DNA from: Eubacteriales bacterium
GTDB lineage: Bacteria; Bacillota; Clostridia; Tissierellales; GPF-1
DNA: 64,000 bases
NCBI GenBank assembly: GCA_030625815.1
Contig: DAOUQF010000002.1
Coordinates: forward strand, 119,358 to 183,357
Direction: 5' to 3'
Part shown: one piece after another, positions 1 through 8,807 of the stretch
Layout: each line of letters opens with the position of its first letter
Position numbering within the stretch: position 1 is the first letter of the stretch
Translations under genes and position numbers: made by a program
Notes under the pieces: model-generated
Seen by the model: the letters and a program-made list of their open reading frames with translations, nothing else
Databases searched by the model: none
What the model was told of the DNA's origin: nothing

Positions 1-93
1 ATTCTTCCTAAAACTCCAACATTGGAACCCTTGCGGCGGAGGAATGGGCGACTCTATAATGAGGGTAAAGAAATGTATCAGAAGGAGTTGCGA

Positions 94-920
94 ATGAAAA
101 TCATTGATATCACTATGGAATTATCGGCGGACATGAATACCTATACCAGCCTGCCACCGATCCGACAGACTTTCCTGAGGAGAATAGGAGCAGATAATTA
201 TGTGAATGTTACGGAAATTGAAATGAACAATCATGTAGGAACTCATGTGGATGCACCGAATCACTTTGTGGAAACGGGCCGCATGATGGATGAAGTAAAG
301 ATGGAAGAGTTGATGGGGAATGCGCAATTGATTGCCGTTCCAGAAGACTTGACTATCGACGCTGACTGGGTGGATGGATTGAATCTGACGGAATCCAAAG
401 TGATCTTTTGCTTTGGCGAAGCGCGGTTTGATCGAAAGCTGGACTATTTTACAATTGAAGCGGTAAAGAGGCTTTATGACCGCGCGGTGCGTTTGATCGG
501 CACCGATTGCGTCAGCATCGACAGCAAGACAACGGGCAACAAGATCCATCGCACCGTCTTTGGTTTGGATATGCTGGTGGTGCCAGGGCTTGTGGTAGCG
601 GAATTGGAATCGAAAACCTATGATCTTTGGTTTTTCCGGTTGCAACCAAGGGCGCCGAAGGAGCGCCGGCACGGGTCGTGCTGATTGATCAGGAAGCGCC
701 GGCAAGAAGCATCATTGATATTTCAGAACCCCTTTACGATGATGTCATCAAATACAAGAGCCTGAAACCATACAGGAGAACCTGGGTGCGGGATTATCAT
801 GATGCGGACGGCAATGATATGCGCATGTCCTCTTTCCAGATGACTTCCCATGTCGGCACCCACATCGATGCGCCGATGCATTATATTGCTGATGGAAAAA
901 GAATGGTTCGATTTGGTTGA
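94..920 (+). pseudogene. Broken cyclase-family gene: one frameshifted copy fused to a truncated second copy
   Basis: Cyclase family (kynurenine formamidase-like metal hydrolases). The start is the ATG at 94 behind AGGAG at 82-86. The first copy shows the metal-binding motif HVGTHVDAPNHF (about residues 49-60) and is colinear with a normal cyclase until about 625. There the frame changes: one base seems to be missing, and the conserved end (VFPVATKGAEGAPARVV) continues in another frame from 627. That frame reads without a stop into a second cyclase N-terminus (IIDISEPLYDD, then HVGTHIDAPMHY). The second copy breaks off after about 75 residues at the TGA at 918-920, whose sequence overlaps a promoter -35 box. 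So a tandem pair has decayed: a frameshift in copy 1 and a 3' deletion in copy 2. A sequencing error could explain the frameshift but not the truncation. Confidence 0.75.
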
Positions 921-1067
921 ATTATTTGAAAACAGGTGATATACTAAGTTTGTTAATGAAACCTAGTTTCAATATGTAAAACTTTGGCGATAAAGTCTGG
1001 ATCTTTGACGAGAAAGACTATTTCTTATAAACTGCTTGTAAAACCTAGTTTTATTATGTAAAACTAG
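917..1067 (+). promoter_or_regulatory. Promoter and paired palindromic operators for the aldolase operon
   Basis: TTGAAT (917-922), a 17-nt spacer and TATACT (940-945) form a sigma-A-type promoter. Two palindromes lie downstream, between it and the aldolase start: GAAAC-CTA-GTTTC (958-970) and AAAAC-CTA-GTTTT (1040-1052). A half site, AAAACTAG, follows at 1060-1067. The same core recurs at the iclR promoter (8808-8819) and, as a half site, before tctC (about 4389-4398). I infer the operator of the IclR-family regulator encoded at 8880-9665. Confidence 0.6.
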
Positions 1068-1088
1068 AAGGGAAAAGGAGAAAAAGTT

Positions 1089-1970
1089 ATGTTTAAAATG
1101 AAAGGCGTAGTACCTCCAATGATTACACCCTTTGACAAAGATGGAAACCTTGATGTTCCTGCTTTGGAAACCTTAGTCACATATTTGAAGGATGAAGTCG
1201 ATGGACTTTTTATCACAGGTTCTTATGGCGCAGGCGCGTTGATGAGCTTGGAAGAACGAAAGCAGGTTGCTGAAACAACATGCAAGGTTGTTGAAGGAAA
1301 GATTCCGGTGATTACTATGATCGGATCTACAAACAACCGAGACAGCGTAGAATTAGCGAAGCATTCGGAATCAGTTGGAGCTACGGCGGTTGCTGCGGTC
1401 GGTCCTTATTATTTCAAACATAATAAAGAAAGTCTTTTGGCATTCTACAAAGATTTAATTGATGCTGTTGATATCCCGGTTTATCTGTATAACAATCCAG
1501 GATTCCAAGGCTATGAAATTGGTCTTGATCTATTGAAGGAATTGAAAGCCATTGGTCTTGCCGGTGTGAAGGATGCGACATTCGATATCTTGACACATGC
1601 GACTTATCAACGAGTTCTTGTTGATGAAAGCTTTGACCTTGCTTTGGGAACAGAGGCGATGTGGTTGTCTGCACGGTCTTTGGGCACAGAAGCCTTTATT
1701 CCAGGACTTGCCAATGCATTCCCAGAGATCTGCCAAAAGATGTACAAAGAAGGCATGGAAGGCGACTATGAAGCCTGCAAGAATACACAGTTTGAAGTCA
1801 ATCAAATGCGCGACATCATGTACTTGGCAAAATCAACACAATTGGCAATCTATGCAATGCTGGAAATCCGCGGTATTGTAACCTGCTACCCACGGGCGCC
1901 GTTTGTTCCTGCATCGGAAGAAGAAAAGGCCAATATCAAACAAGCCCTATTGGACCTTGGTGTCCTTTAA
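1089..1970 (+). CDS. Dihydrodipicolinate synthase/N-acetylneuraminate lyase family aldolase
   Basis: Class I (Schiff-base) aldolase of the DHDPS/NanA/KDG-aldolase family, 293 residues, which is the normal length. The N-terminus KGVVPPMITPFDKDG is typical. The catalytic tyrosine lies in VYLYNNPG (about 134) and the Schiff-base lysine in GLAGVKDATFD (about 160). GSYGAGALMS replaces the usual GTTGE loop, so a lysine-biosynthetic role is unlikely. Its neighbours (hydroxyacid dehydrogenase, 2-keto-3-deoxy-galactonate-type kinase, TctCBA importer) suggest it splits a 2-keto-3-deoxy sugar acid or related 2-oxoacid to pyruvate plus an aldehyde. It is the first intact gene after the promoter at 917-945, with RBS AAAAGGAG just upstream. 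The substrate cannot be read from sequence. Confidence 0.85.
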   Translation: MFKMKGVVPPMITPFDKDGNLDVPALETLVTYLKDEVDGLFITGSYGAGALMSLEERKQVAETTCKVVEGKIPVITMIGSTNNRDSVELAKHSESVGATAVAAVGPYYFKHNKESLLAFYKDLIDAVDIPVYLYNNPGFQGYEIGLDLLKELKAIGLAGVKDATFDILTHATYQRVLVDESFDLALGTEAMWLSARSLGTEAFIPGLANAFPEICQKMYKEGMEGDYEACKNTQFEVNQMRDIMYLAKSTQLAIYAMLEIRGIVTCYPRAPFVPASEEEKANIKQALLDLGVL

Positions 1971-2045
1971 TCATACACACTGCAAGGAAATTGGTCGAGT
2001 CGTCTGATTTTCTTGCCCCCTTCTATAAAGGAAGGAGGCTAGTTA

Positions 2046-3035
2046 GTGAAAGCTAAAATTGTAATAACAGATTATAATTATGAAAATCTTGATCAGGAAA
2101 AAGAAATTTTTTCTGACTTGGGTGCGGAACTCTTTGATTTCCAATGCCGAACGGAAGAGGAAGTGATTGCAGCCGCAAAAGATGCGGATGCTGTGATGGT
2201 TCAATTCGCTCCGATTACTCGACGCGTGCTGGAGTCCTTAAAGAATTGCAAGGTTGTGGTTCGCTATGCGGTTGGATTTGACAATATTGATCTGGGTGCA
2301 GCGACGGAGTTGGGCATTCGTGTGGTAAATATCCCCGATTATTGCACAGAGGAAGTTTCTGAACATGTCGTGATGCTGCTTTTGGCAATAGCAAGAAAAC
2401 TTTGCCCTTTGAATCAAGCGGTTAAAGAGGATCATTGGGATTTCAAAGTAATGAAACCGGTTCAGCGATTGAAAGGGACGACTGTTGGTTTGATCGGGTT
2501 CGGTCGGATTGGAAGAATGGTGGCAAGGAAACTTAGTGGATTTCAATTTCGCATAGTGGTCTATGATCCTTATGTAGAGGAAGCATTAGCAGCTCAATAC
2601 GGTGTTGAGTTTGTCGATTTACAAACGCTTGTGGGCGAGTCGGAGTTTCTTAGCTTGCATGTTCCTTTATACGAAGAAACGAAGCACATGATCGATAAAA
2701 ATGTTTTCGGAATGATGCGTAAAAAGCCGTTTATAATCAATACTGGACGGGGTGGGCTGATTCAGGAAGAAGATCTGATTACTGCATTGGATCAAAGGAT
2801 TATTAGAGACGCTGCATTAGATGTAATGGAAACGGAACCAATTCTTTTATCGCATCCTTTGCAAAGCTATGAAAATGTGATTTTGACGCCGCATGCGGCA
2901 TGGTATTCAGAAGAAGCGTTATCTGCGATTCAACTTTTTGCCGCCAAAGAGGTTGAAAGGGTTTTGAAAGGATTTGAACCAAGAAATCTTATCAATCAAG
3001 AGATAGAAAACAGTGATGCTTTACGAAAAATCTAA
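2046..3035 (+). CDS. D-2-hydroxyacid dehydrogenase (C-terminal-binding-protein-like)
   Basis: NAD-dependent D-isomer 2-hydroxyacid dehydrogenase, 329 residues. It starts at GTG 2046 behind AAGGAGGC. The Rossmann motif GLIGFGRIGRMVARKL lies at about 147-162. The catalytic Arg is in INTGRGGLI, the Glu in DVMETEP and the His in TPHAAWYS. The SerA/CtBP-like order is complete. It should interconvert a 2-oxoacid and a D-2-hydroxyacid. It sits 75 nt after the aldolase and 21 nt before the kinase, in one operon, so it probably reduces the aldehyde-acid product (glyoxylate- or tartronate-semialdehyde-like) or oxidises the substrate. Specificity is unknown. Confidence 0.88.
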   Translation: MKAKIVITDYNYENLDQEKEIFSDLGAELFDFQCRTEEEVIAAAKDADAVMVQFAPITRRVLESLKNCKVVVRYAVGFDNIDLGAATELGIRVVNIPDYCTEEVSEHVVMLLLAIARKLCPLNQAVKEDHWDFKVMKPVQRLKGTTVGLIGFGRIGRMVARKLSGFQFRIVVYDPYVEEALAAQYGVEFVDLQTLVGESEFLSLHVPLYEETKHMIDKNVFGMMRKKPFIINTGRGGLIQEEDLITALDQRIIRDAALDVMETEPILLSHPLQSYENVILTPHAAWYSEEALSAIQLFAAKEVERVLKGFEPRNLINQEIENSDALRKI

Positions 3036-3056
3036 GGCTGACACAAAGGAGTAGGA

Positions 3057-4088
3057 ATGATAGGCATTATTGATTGTGGGACGACGAATACCCGTGTATA
3101 TATAATAGATGAGGCGGGCGATGTTGTCAGTAAGAGCTACAAGAAAGTTGGTGTGCGAGATACATCAATTACCGGTTCACGAGACGCGCTAAAGGCGGGG
3201 ATTAAAGAAGCCTTTTTGGATGCTGTTGAACAAGCGGATTTGACACTGAAGGACATTAAATGTGCGGTTGCATCCGGAATGATTACATCAGAGATTGGAT
3301 TAATAGATCTTCCACATTTGATTGCGCCGGTTGGGTGTGACGAATTGGCTGCGAATGTTAAAGTGGTTCATGATTTAAAAGTGTTTCCCTTGGATATTCC
3401 GGTAATATTCATTCGAGGAATTAAAAATGATTATGGAGATATTGGCGTATCTGAAATTCAAAAGATGGATTTTATGCGTGGAGAAGAAACACAGATCATG
3501 GGATTGTTAGATTTGGAGAAATTTCAATATCCAATGAATGTTGTTGTTTTAAGTTCTCACACGAAATTGATTCATATTAATGCGAAGGGGGAGATTGCGG
3601 GAAGTATAACAACCATTAGCGGTCAGATTTTTGAAGCGATCAATAAGGAAACTTTTATTGGAAGTTGCATTCAATCGGATGGAAAAGAGAAAGCGTATTT
3701 TTCGAAAGACCTTTTAAGAACAGCGAATGAGAGTGTTCAGAATGCGGGTTTCTTGCGTACTTTGCTAATGCCTCGCTTTATGCAAGTGTTGTTAGATACA
3801 GAATGGTATGAACGTCGATTCTTTGTGGACGCGGCAATCGCAGCTGAGGATATTCGTATTCTTGATGAAGCTCGAGATCATTTGCGATATTCGATGGACA
3901 CCAATTTTGTTTTAGTGGGCCATAAGGAAAGATGTGAAATTTACTCGGAACTCATCAAAGAAAAAATTTTAGGATGTCAATCAATACGATCCATTACTCA
4001 AAAGGATGAAATTGATCAATTAGCAATTCAAGGCGTGTTAACGATCTTAAAGAATTATAAGTATGATAGTTTGGATGGATTGAATTAA
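3057..4088 (+). CDS. 2-dehydro-3-deoxygalactonokinase-family sugar-acid kinase
   Basis: 343-residue protein of the DgoK family (ASKHA fold). The phosphate-1 loop is DCGTTNTRVYIID at about 6-18, and the family motifs ASGMITSEIGL and FMRGEETQIMGLL follow. DgoK phosphorylates 2-keto-3-deoxygalactonate before aldol cleavage. The aldolase at 1089 would be the partner if it accepts KDPGal, although classic DgoA belongs to another aldolase family. The start is ATG 3057 with AAGGAG upstream. It closes the first operon; no clear terminator follows. Confidence 0.8.
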   Translation: MIGIIDCGTTNTRVYIIDEAGDVVSKSYKKVGVRDTSITGSRDALKAGIKEAFLDAVEQADLTLKDIKCAVASGMITSEIGLIDLPHLIAPVGCDELAANVKVVHDLKVFPLDIPVIFIRGIKNDYGDIGVSEIQKMDFMRGEETQIMGLLDLEKFQYPMNVVVLSSHTKLIHINAKGEIAGSITTISGQIFEAINKETFIGSCIQSDGKEKAYFSKDLLRTANESVQNAGFLRTLLMPRFMQVLLDTEWYERRFFVDAAIAAEDIRILDEARDHLRYSMDTNFVLVGHKERCEIYSELIKEKILGCQSIRSITQKDEIDQLAIQGVLTILKNYKYDSLDGLN

Positions 4089-4446
4089 AAAAGCAATCAT
4101 GCTAGGATGAACTCGTTGGAAAATATTTGAAATTAAATTTGAAAACTTCAACTTGTTCTCGAACCCTGAATGAGATTTTGACTCACTATAATAGAATTAA
4201 GTTTTATTATAGTGAGTCAATCGAGTATGCCAAGTGGTTTACAGACAAAGTGATGAAAGGGTCATTGTTTATCCATGAGTTGGCAAACGTTTTCTATAGA
4301 TTTAGATCTGGTTACTCATTCCAAGTGGAAAGTGAATATAGAATGGTTTTTTGATCGATTGAGAAAGGGGGAAATAGAGGCGCGATCATAAAACTAGGAT
4401 CAACAAAATAAATAAATACATACAAACAATTATGGGGGGAAAAGAA
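4089..4446. other. Non-coding interval with a 14-bp inverted repeat
   Basis: No convincing gene. A 75-codon open frame (4127-4354, TTG start) has no ribosome binding site and no recognisable protein, and I do not accept it. The interval holds a perfect 14-bp inverted repeat (arms 4180-4193 and 4205-4218, GACTCACTATAATA and its complement) around an 11-nt AT-rich loop. No T-run follows, so it is not a normal terminator. A half site of the putative IclR operator (AAAACTAG, about 4389-4396) precedes tctC. Confidence 0.6.
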
Positions 4447-5445
4447 ATGAAAGTAAGAATAAAAGTGATTGCGTTATTATTATGTATTATGCTCACAGGT
4501 GTTTGTTTTATAGGTTGTAGTCCGACCGGATCTACAGAGGTAGCTAGCCAATTTCCTGAAAAACCAATTACAATTATTTGCCCATATGGCGCAGGCGGCG
4601 GAACGGATGCAGTAGGTCGCGCGGTAGCGGATGTTGCAAAAGATATTTTCGGACAACCAGTTGTGGTAGAAAATAAAACGGGGGGTGTAGGCGTTGTTGG
4701 TATGACGGCCAGCATGAATGCGAAACCTGATGGTTATACGGTTGGTATGGTTGCTGTAGAATTGGTTTCTTTGCCAAAAATGGGCTTGGCGCCGGATACC
4801 TTTACGTATGAGAATTACAAGCCAATTGCGTTATTGAATGCCGATCCATGTGCGATTACAGTAGGTATTGATGCACCGTGGAATACGCTTCAAGAGTTTC
4901 TTGAGTATGCGAAAGAGCATCCTGGTAAAGTAACTGTTGGTAATGCGGGTTCAGGATCTATTTGGCATTTAGGTGCAATTGGTCTTGAAGAAGCGGCTGG
5001 TGTTGAATTTAAGCATATTCCATATAGTGGTGGAGCAAATCCGGTTGTTGTCGATCTATTGGGTGGACATATTGATGCGGTAGCGGTAAGTCCTGCAGAA
5101 GTGGGATCCCATGTGGAAGCAGGCAAATTGAAGATTTTGGGAATTGCTGCTGAAGAGAGAAGTGAAAAATTTTCAGATGTTCCAACCTATAAAGAACAGG
5201 GAATTGACCTCGTGCTTGGTACATGGAGAGGTTTAGCTGTTCCTAAGGATACGCCTGATGAGATCGTTTCGATACTGGAAGAAAAGTTTATGGAAGCAGC
5301 GAATGATCCAAAGTTTGTTGAATTTCTGGAAAATGCCGGTTTGGGTCATGAGGTATTGAACTCAGAAGAGTTTGTAGCGAAAATGCAGAAAGAAGATAAA
5401 TTATTAGATGCTATCTGTGAAAAATATTTAGAAACAACAGAGTAA
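4447..5445 (+). CDS. tctC: TctC-type extracytoplasmic solute-binding lipoprotein
   Basis: Solute receptor of a tripartite tricarboxylate transporter, 332 residues. The start at ATG 4447 is chosen because GGGGGG at 4434-4439 precedes it and a lipoprotein signal follows directly (hydrophobic core IALLLCIMLTGVC, lipobox FIGC at about 20-23). The Bug/TctC signature PITIICPYGAGGGTDAVGR follows, then YKPIALL and GTWRGLAVPKDTP. It captures a carboxylate outside the cell and hands it to TctBA. Together with the sugar-acid enzymes around it, this implies import of an aldonate, hydroxy-dicarboxylate or similar acid. Confidence 0.93.
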   Translation: MKVRIKVIALLLCIMLTGVCFIGCSPTGSTEVASQFPEKPITIICPYGAGGGTDAVGRAVADVAKDIFGQPVVVENKTGGVGVVGMTASMNAKPDGYTVGMVAVELVSLPKMGLAPDTFTYENYKPIALLNADPCAITVGIDAPWNTLQEFLEYAKEHPGKVTVGNAGSGSIWHLGAIGLEEAAGVEFKHIPYSGGANPVVVDLLGGHIDAVAVSPAEVGSHVEAGKLKILGIAAEERSEKFSDVPTYKEQGIDLVLGTWRGLAVPKDTPDEIVSILEEKFMEAANDPKFVEFLENAGLGHEVLNSEEFVAKMQKEDKLLDAICEKYLETTE

Positions 5446-5457
5446 TAAGAAGGTTGC

Positions 5458-5481
5458 AAGGGGATGGAGCACCATCCCCTT
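5458..5481 (+). promoter_or_regulatory. Intercistronic hairpin between tctC and tctB
   Basis: Perfect 10-bp stem (AAGGGGATGG, loop AGCA, CCATCCCCTT) with no T-run after it. It lies 13 nt after the tctC stop. Such hairpins often protect the 3' end of the binding-protein message and raise its level over the membrane subunits. That role is inferred. Confidence 0.6.
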
Positions 5482-5517
5482 GATTCTTACACTAGGCTAT
5501 CAAGGGAGAGATGTACG

Positions 5518-5988
5518 ATGACTGCAAAACGTCATACAACAAAGAAACAAGCGGATTTAATTGCTGCAGGAATTTTATTAATTCTGGGCATATATGTTTC
5601 CATTGAGGTATCTGGGTTTAAAAAGATTGCAAGTCTAGATATTGGACCTGCCTTTTTCCCCAAAGTGCTTGGGGGATTATTGATCGTTTTTTCAATTTTA
5701 TTGGCTTTGCAAACAGTCAAGAATAATAATCAAGAGCCAGTTGAGTTTATGAATCGAAATTTATGGATTGTTTTTATTGTGGTGGGTATCTTTTCGATTG
5801 TCTTTAATTTGATTGGATTTGTATTTTCTAGCATCATGATATTGATGGTTTTGATGAAACTAATGGGTGCTGGAACTTGGAAAAAAACTCTTTTTGTTTC
5901 GACAATAACAACTTTGATTATATATGGTGTTTTCGATTATTTTTTACATGTTCCTTTACCGTGGGGAATTTTTGAAGGACTGTTTTAA
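5518..5988 (+). CDS. tctB: TctB-type small membrane subunit of tripartite tricarboxylate transporter
   Basis: 156 residues from ATG 5518 (AAGGGAGAG upstream). An in-frame extension to 5464 would run through the hairpin and is rejected. Four hydrophobic segments are visible: about 17-35, 48-64, 81-117 (two) and 125-150. The TctB landmark DIGPAFFPKVLGGLL follows the first. It has the usual position between TctC and TctA and the normal length. Confidence 0.9.
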   Translation: MTAKRHTTKKQADLIAAGILLILGIYVSIEVSGFKKIASLDIGPAFFPKVLGGLLIVFSILLALQTVKNNNQEPVEFMNRNLWIVFIVVGIFSIVFNLIGFVFSSIMILMVLMKLMGAGTWKKTLFVSTITTLIIYGVFDYFLHVPLPWGIFEGLF

Positions 5989-6012
5989 TCATTAAGAAAG
6001 TGGAGAGTGGAA

Positions 6013-7494
6013 ATGGATAATTTACTGATAGGCTTAGCGAATATAATGAATTTGAAATACATACTATTAATTATGGCAGGGGTAGCCGGTGGGATTTCTA
6101 TTGGTTCTTTGCCGGGATTAACTGCCACGATGGGGGTTGCCTTGCTGTTGCCTGTTACTTTCGGCATGGAAGCAACTTCTGGATTCTTAATTCTGATCGG
6201 GATCTATGTGGGAGCCGTTTACGGCGGATCTGTTGCGGCGATTTTGGTGCGGACACCAGGTACACCAGCTGCGGCAGCTACAGTTTTTGATGGAAATGAG
6301 TTCGCGAAACGTGGAGAAGGTGGCAGGGCAATTGGAATATCGACAACATCTTCGGCGATTGGCGGGATTATTAGCGCATTAATGTTGATATTTGTCTCTC
6401 CGTATTTAGCTAATTTTGCATTGAAATTTAGTTCAGCAGAGTATTTTGCCCTCGCGTTTTTTGGATTGACCATTATTGCAAGTATATCGGCGAAATCCTT
6501 GGTGAAGGGATTGGCAGTCGGCATGGTGGGTTTATTGATATCTTGTATTGGTCTAGATCCTATGACGGGATATAGCCGATTTACTTTTGGAAGTTATTAT
6601 TTATTTAGTGGATTTTCATTGATTCCTGTGATGATTGGCTTGTTCGCAATGCCCCAAATTTACAATAGCATTCTAGAGGGTGTTTCAGAATTTCATATAA
6701 AACAACATGTTACAAGAGTTTTGCCGACAAAAGCGGATATGAAATTAATGCTGCCAACGGCGATTCGTTCAGGATTTTTGGGTACCTTTATTGGATCCAT
6801 TCCTGGGGCGGGAGCTGATATTGCAGCCTTTACGGCATATAACGAAGCGAAGCGATGGTCTAAGCATCCCGAAAAATTCGGAACGGGAATTGTGGAAGGC
6901 GTTGCGGCGCCTGAAGCTGCCAACAATGGTGTTACTGGCGGTGCCTTGATTCCGTTATTGACACTTGGGGTACCCGGGGATGCTGTCGCTGCAATTTTAT
7001 TGGGTGCATTAACGTTGCAAGGCTTGCAGCCGGGTCCGATCTTGTTTCGTGACCATATCGAATTGGTTTATACAATTTTTGCAGGTGTTTTAGTTGCTAA
7101 CATTTTCATGTTTATTATGGGAATCCTGGGTATTCGGTTGTTTACGAAAGTGGTATCCGTTCCAAAATACTATTTAATGCCGACCATTTTTATTCTTTGT
7201 GTAGTCGGATCTTATGCCATCAATAATAGTTTTTTTGATGTATTGGTTATGATGGGTTTTGGGATTGTTGGTTATTTTATGCAAAAGGTTGATATGAGTG
7301 CCTCTCCGATTGTACTTGCGATGATTTTGGGACCGATGGCGGAAGAAAATTTACGAAAAGCCCTCGTTATGTCTGAAGGAAGCGCATCAATCTTTTTAAC
7401 AAGTCCAATTAGTTTGTTTTTCATCGTGGCAGCAGTGGGGACCGTTGTTTGGCCGATGATGAAAGCAATGATGAACCGGAACAAGGAAAATTAA
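6013..7494 (+). CDS. tctA: TctA-type large membrane subunit of tripartite tricarboxylate transporter
   Basis: 493-residue polytopic permease, normal for TctA. Family signatures are GGISIGSLPGLTATMG near 25-40, then YGGSVAAILVRTPGTPAAAAT and SIPGAGADIAAFTAYNEAKR. A repeated second-half signature, GVTGGALIPLLTLGVPGDA, follows. The start is ATG 6013 with GGAGAG at 6002-6007; a GTG at 6007 is too close to that site. It forms the ion-coupled channel with TctB. The 24-nt gap after tctB indicates co-transcription. Confidence 0.93.
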   Translation: MDNLLIGLANIMNLKYILLIMAGVAGGISIGSLPGLTATMGVALLLPVTFGMEATSGFLILIGIYVGAVYGGSVAAILVRTPGTPAAAATVFDGNEFAKRGEGGRAIGISTTSSAIGGIISALMLIFVSPYLANFALKFSSAEYFALAFFGLTIIASISAKSLVKGLAVGMVGLLISCIGLDPMTGYSRFTFGSYYLFSGFSLIPVMIGLFAMPQIYNSILEGVSEFHIKQHVTRVLPTKADMKLMLPTAIRSGFLGTFIGSIPGAGADIAAFTAYNEAKRWSKHPEKFGTGIVEGVAAPEAANNGVTGGALIPLLTLGVPGDAVAAILLGALTLQGLQPGPILFRDHIELVYTIFAGVLVANIFMFIMGILGIRLFTKVVSVPKYYLMPTIFILCVVGSYAINNSFFDVLVMMGFGIVGYFMQKVDMSASPIVLAMILGPMAEENLRKALVMSEGSASIFLTSPISLFFIVAAVGTVVWPMMKAMMNRNKEN

Positions 7495-7543
7495 TTAAGA
7501 AGTTTATGGTTGGAAATAGCATATTGATTAAAGGGGGAAAATC

Positions 7544-8323
7544 ATGAAATTTATACGATTTGAAACAGAAGCAGGGCAAACGAGCTACGGAATTTTAGAA
7601 GGAAATCAAATCGAAGTGATTGTAGGGTCCATCTATGATGCATATGAAAAGACTGGTGAAATGGTTTCCATTAATGAGGTGAAATTATTGGCTCCTTGCG
7701 AGCCAGGCAAGATTTTTTGTATCGGATTGAACTTTCCGGATCATATCGAAGAATTGGGGTATGAAACGCCGGTAAAACCGGCCAACTTTTTAAAGCCCAA
7801 TAGTTCTATTGTCAGCACTGAGGAAGCAATTGAAATTCCAAAACATGTGGAGCAGGTTGATTACGAAGGGGAACTGGCCATCGTAATCAAGGATGAAATC
7901 AAATATGTTACGCCGGAGGAAGCGAAGAAGCATATTTTAGGCGTCACGCCACTCAATGATGTGACAGAGCGAGTGTTGAGCTTTACGCCGTCGTTGGTGA
8001 CCTATTGCAAGGCCTTTGACACATTCACGCCTTTTGGTCCGATTATTGATACGGAGATTGATCCGGATGCAGCGATTGTTCGGACGTATTTGAATGGAGA
8101 AAAGGTGCAGGAAGGAAATACGGAAACCATGGTCTTTAAGCCGTCTGAAATTGTATCTTTCTTGTCGCAAGGCATGACCTTGTATCCTGGGGATGTGATC
8201 AGTACGGGGACGCCTAGTGGAGTACGTTCCATGAAAGACGGTGACCAGGTCGAGATTGAAATCGAAGGAATCAAGGAACGGCTTGTGAATTATGTTGTCG
8301 ATACTCGGCTAAGTAAGGAGTAA
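7544..8323 (+). CDS. Fumarylacetoacetate hydrolase family enzyme
   Basis: 259-residue FAH-family protein with an N-terminal MKFIRFETEAGQTSYGILEG lead, then the catalytic core beginning KIFCIGLNFPDHIEELG (about 65). The Mg-binding E-x-E pair is in VDYEGELAIVI and the later ligand region in GVTPLNDVTERV. The C-terminal signature MTLYPGDVISTGTPSGV is present. Members include acylpyruvate hydrolases, 2,4-diketo-3-deoxy-rhamnonate/fuconate hydrolases, and decarboxylases or isomerases. Beside a sugar-acid importer and a 2-keto-3-deoxy-acid kinase, a 2,4-diketo-3-deoxy-acid hydrolase role is the attractive guess. Confidence 0.87.
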   Translation: MKFIRFETEAGQTSYGILEGNQIEVIVGSIYDAYEKTGEMVSINEVKLLAPCEPGKIFCIGLNFPDHIEELGYETPVKPANFLKPNSSIVSTEEAIEIPKHVEQVDYEGELAIVIKDEIKYVTPEEAKKHILGVTPLNDVTERVLSFTPSLVTYCKAFDTFTPFGPIIDTEIDPDAAIVRTYLNGEKVQEGNTETMVFKPSEIVSFLSQGMTLYPGDVISTGTPSGVRSMKDGDQVEIEIEGIKERLVNYVVDTRLSKE

Positions 8324-8326
8324 GGG

Positions 8327-8800
8327 ATGATTTATAGTACGATCAAACGGATTGATCAGGAGCTAAATCGATATCCGGAGGCCATTCAAAAAGGGTTGCT
8401 TTTTCTAAAAGACACGGATTTTTCAAAACTTGAAGATGGGCGGTATGATATTCAAGGAAAAGAACTTTTTGTGATTCTCGGAAAGATGGAGACCAAGCGG
8501 CTGGAGGAAGCGAAGCCTGAAGTTCATAATCAGTATCTTGACATTCAGTGTCTTCTTGAAGGAAAGGAAAGCATTGGATTCGCACAACGGAATTTGGACC
8601 AACCTGTTTTGGAGGATTTTCTTAAGGAGAAAGATCTGGTTTTGTATAAGAATGAGTTGAAATCGGAATCGATTCTTTCGTTATCCGAGGGGGAGTATGC
8701 AGTGTTTTTCCCAGAGGATGTGCATCGGCCTTTGGTCCATCGTGGATCTGTTTCAACGGTGAGAAAAGCGATTGTGAAAATACATATGGCTTTGTTATAA
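8327..8800 (+). CDS. YhcH/YjgK/YiaL family protein
   Basis: 157-residue single-domain cupin-like protein, 3 nt after the FAH gene and so translationally coupled. The family features HNQYLDIQCLLEGKESIGFA and AVFFPEDVHRPLVH are present; the histidines in HNQYLD and VHRP are candidate metal ligands. Homologues (EbgC, YhcH, YiaL) sit in sialic-acid, beta-galactoside and ketogulonate operons and are proposed to act as anomerases or metal-dependent sugar hydrolases. Here it fits as an accessory enzyme for the imported sugar acid. Confidence 0.88.
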   Translation: MIYSTIKRIDQELNRYPEAIQKGLLFLKDTDFSKLEDGRYDIQGKELFVILGKMETKRLEEAKPEVHNQYLDIQCLLEGKESIGFAQRNLDQPVLEDFLKEKDLVLYKNELKSESILSLSEGEYAVFFPEDVHRPLVHRGSVSTVRKAIVKIHMALL

Positions 8801-8807
8801 CAAAAAT

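Noticed and set aside
4180..4193. GACTCACTATA matches 11 bases of the T7 RNA polymerase promoter
   Set aside because: The rest of the promoter is absent and the sequence is one arm of an inverted repeat; chance match.
4127..4354. 75-codon open frame
   Set aside because: TTG start without RBS, spans the inverted repeat, and the protein is not recognisable.
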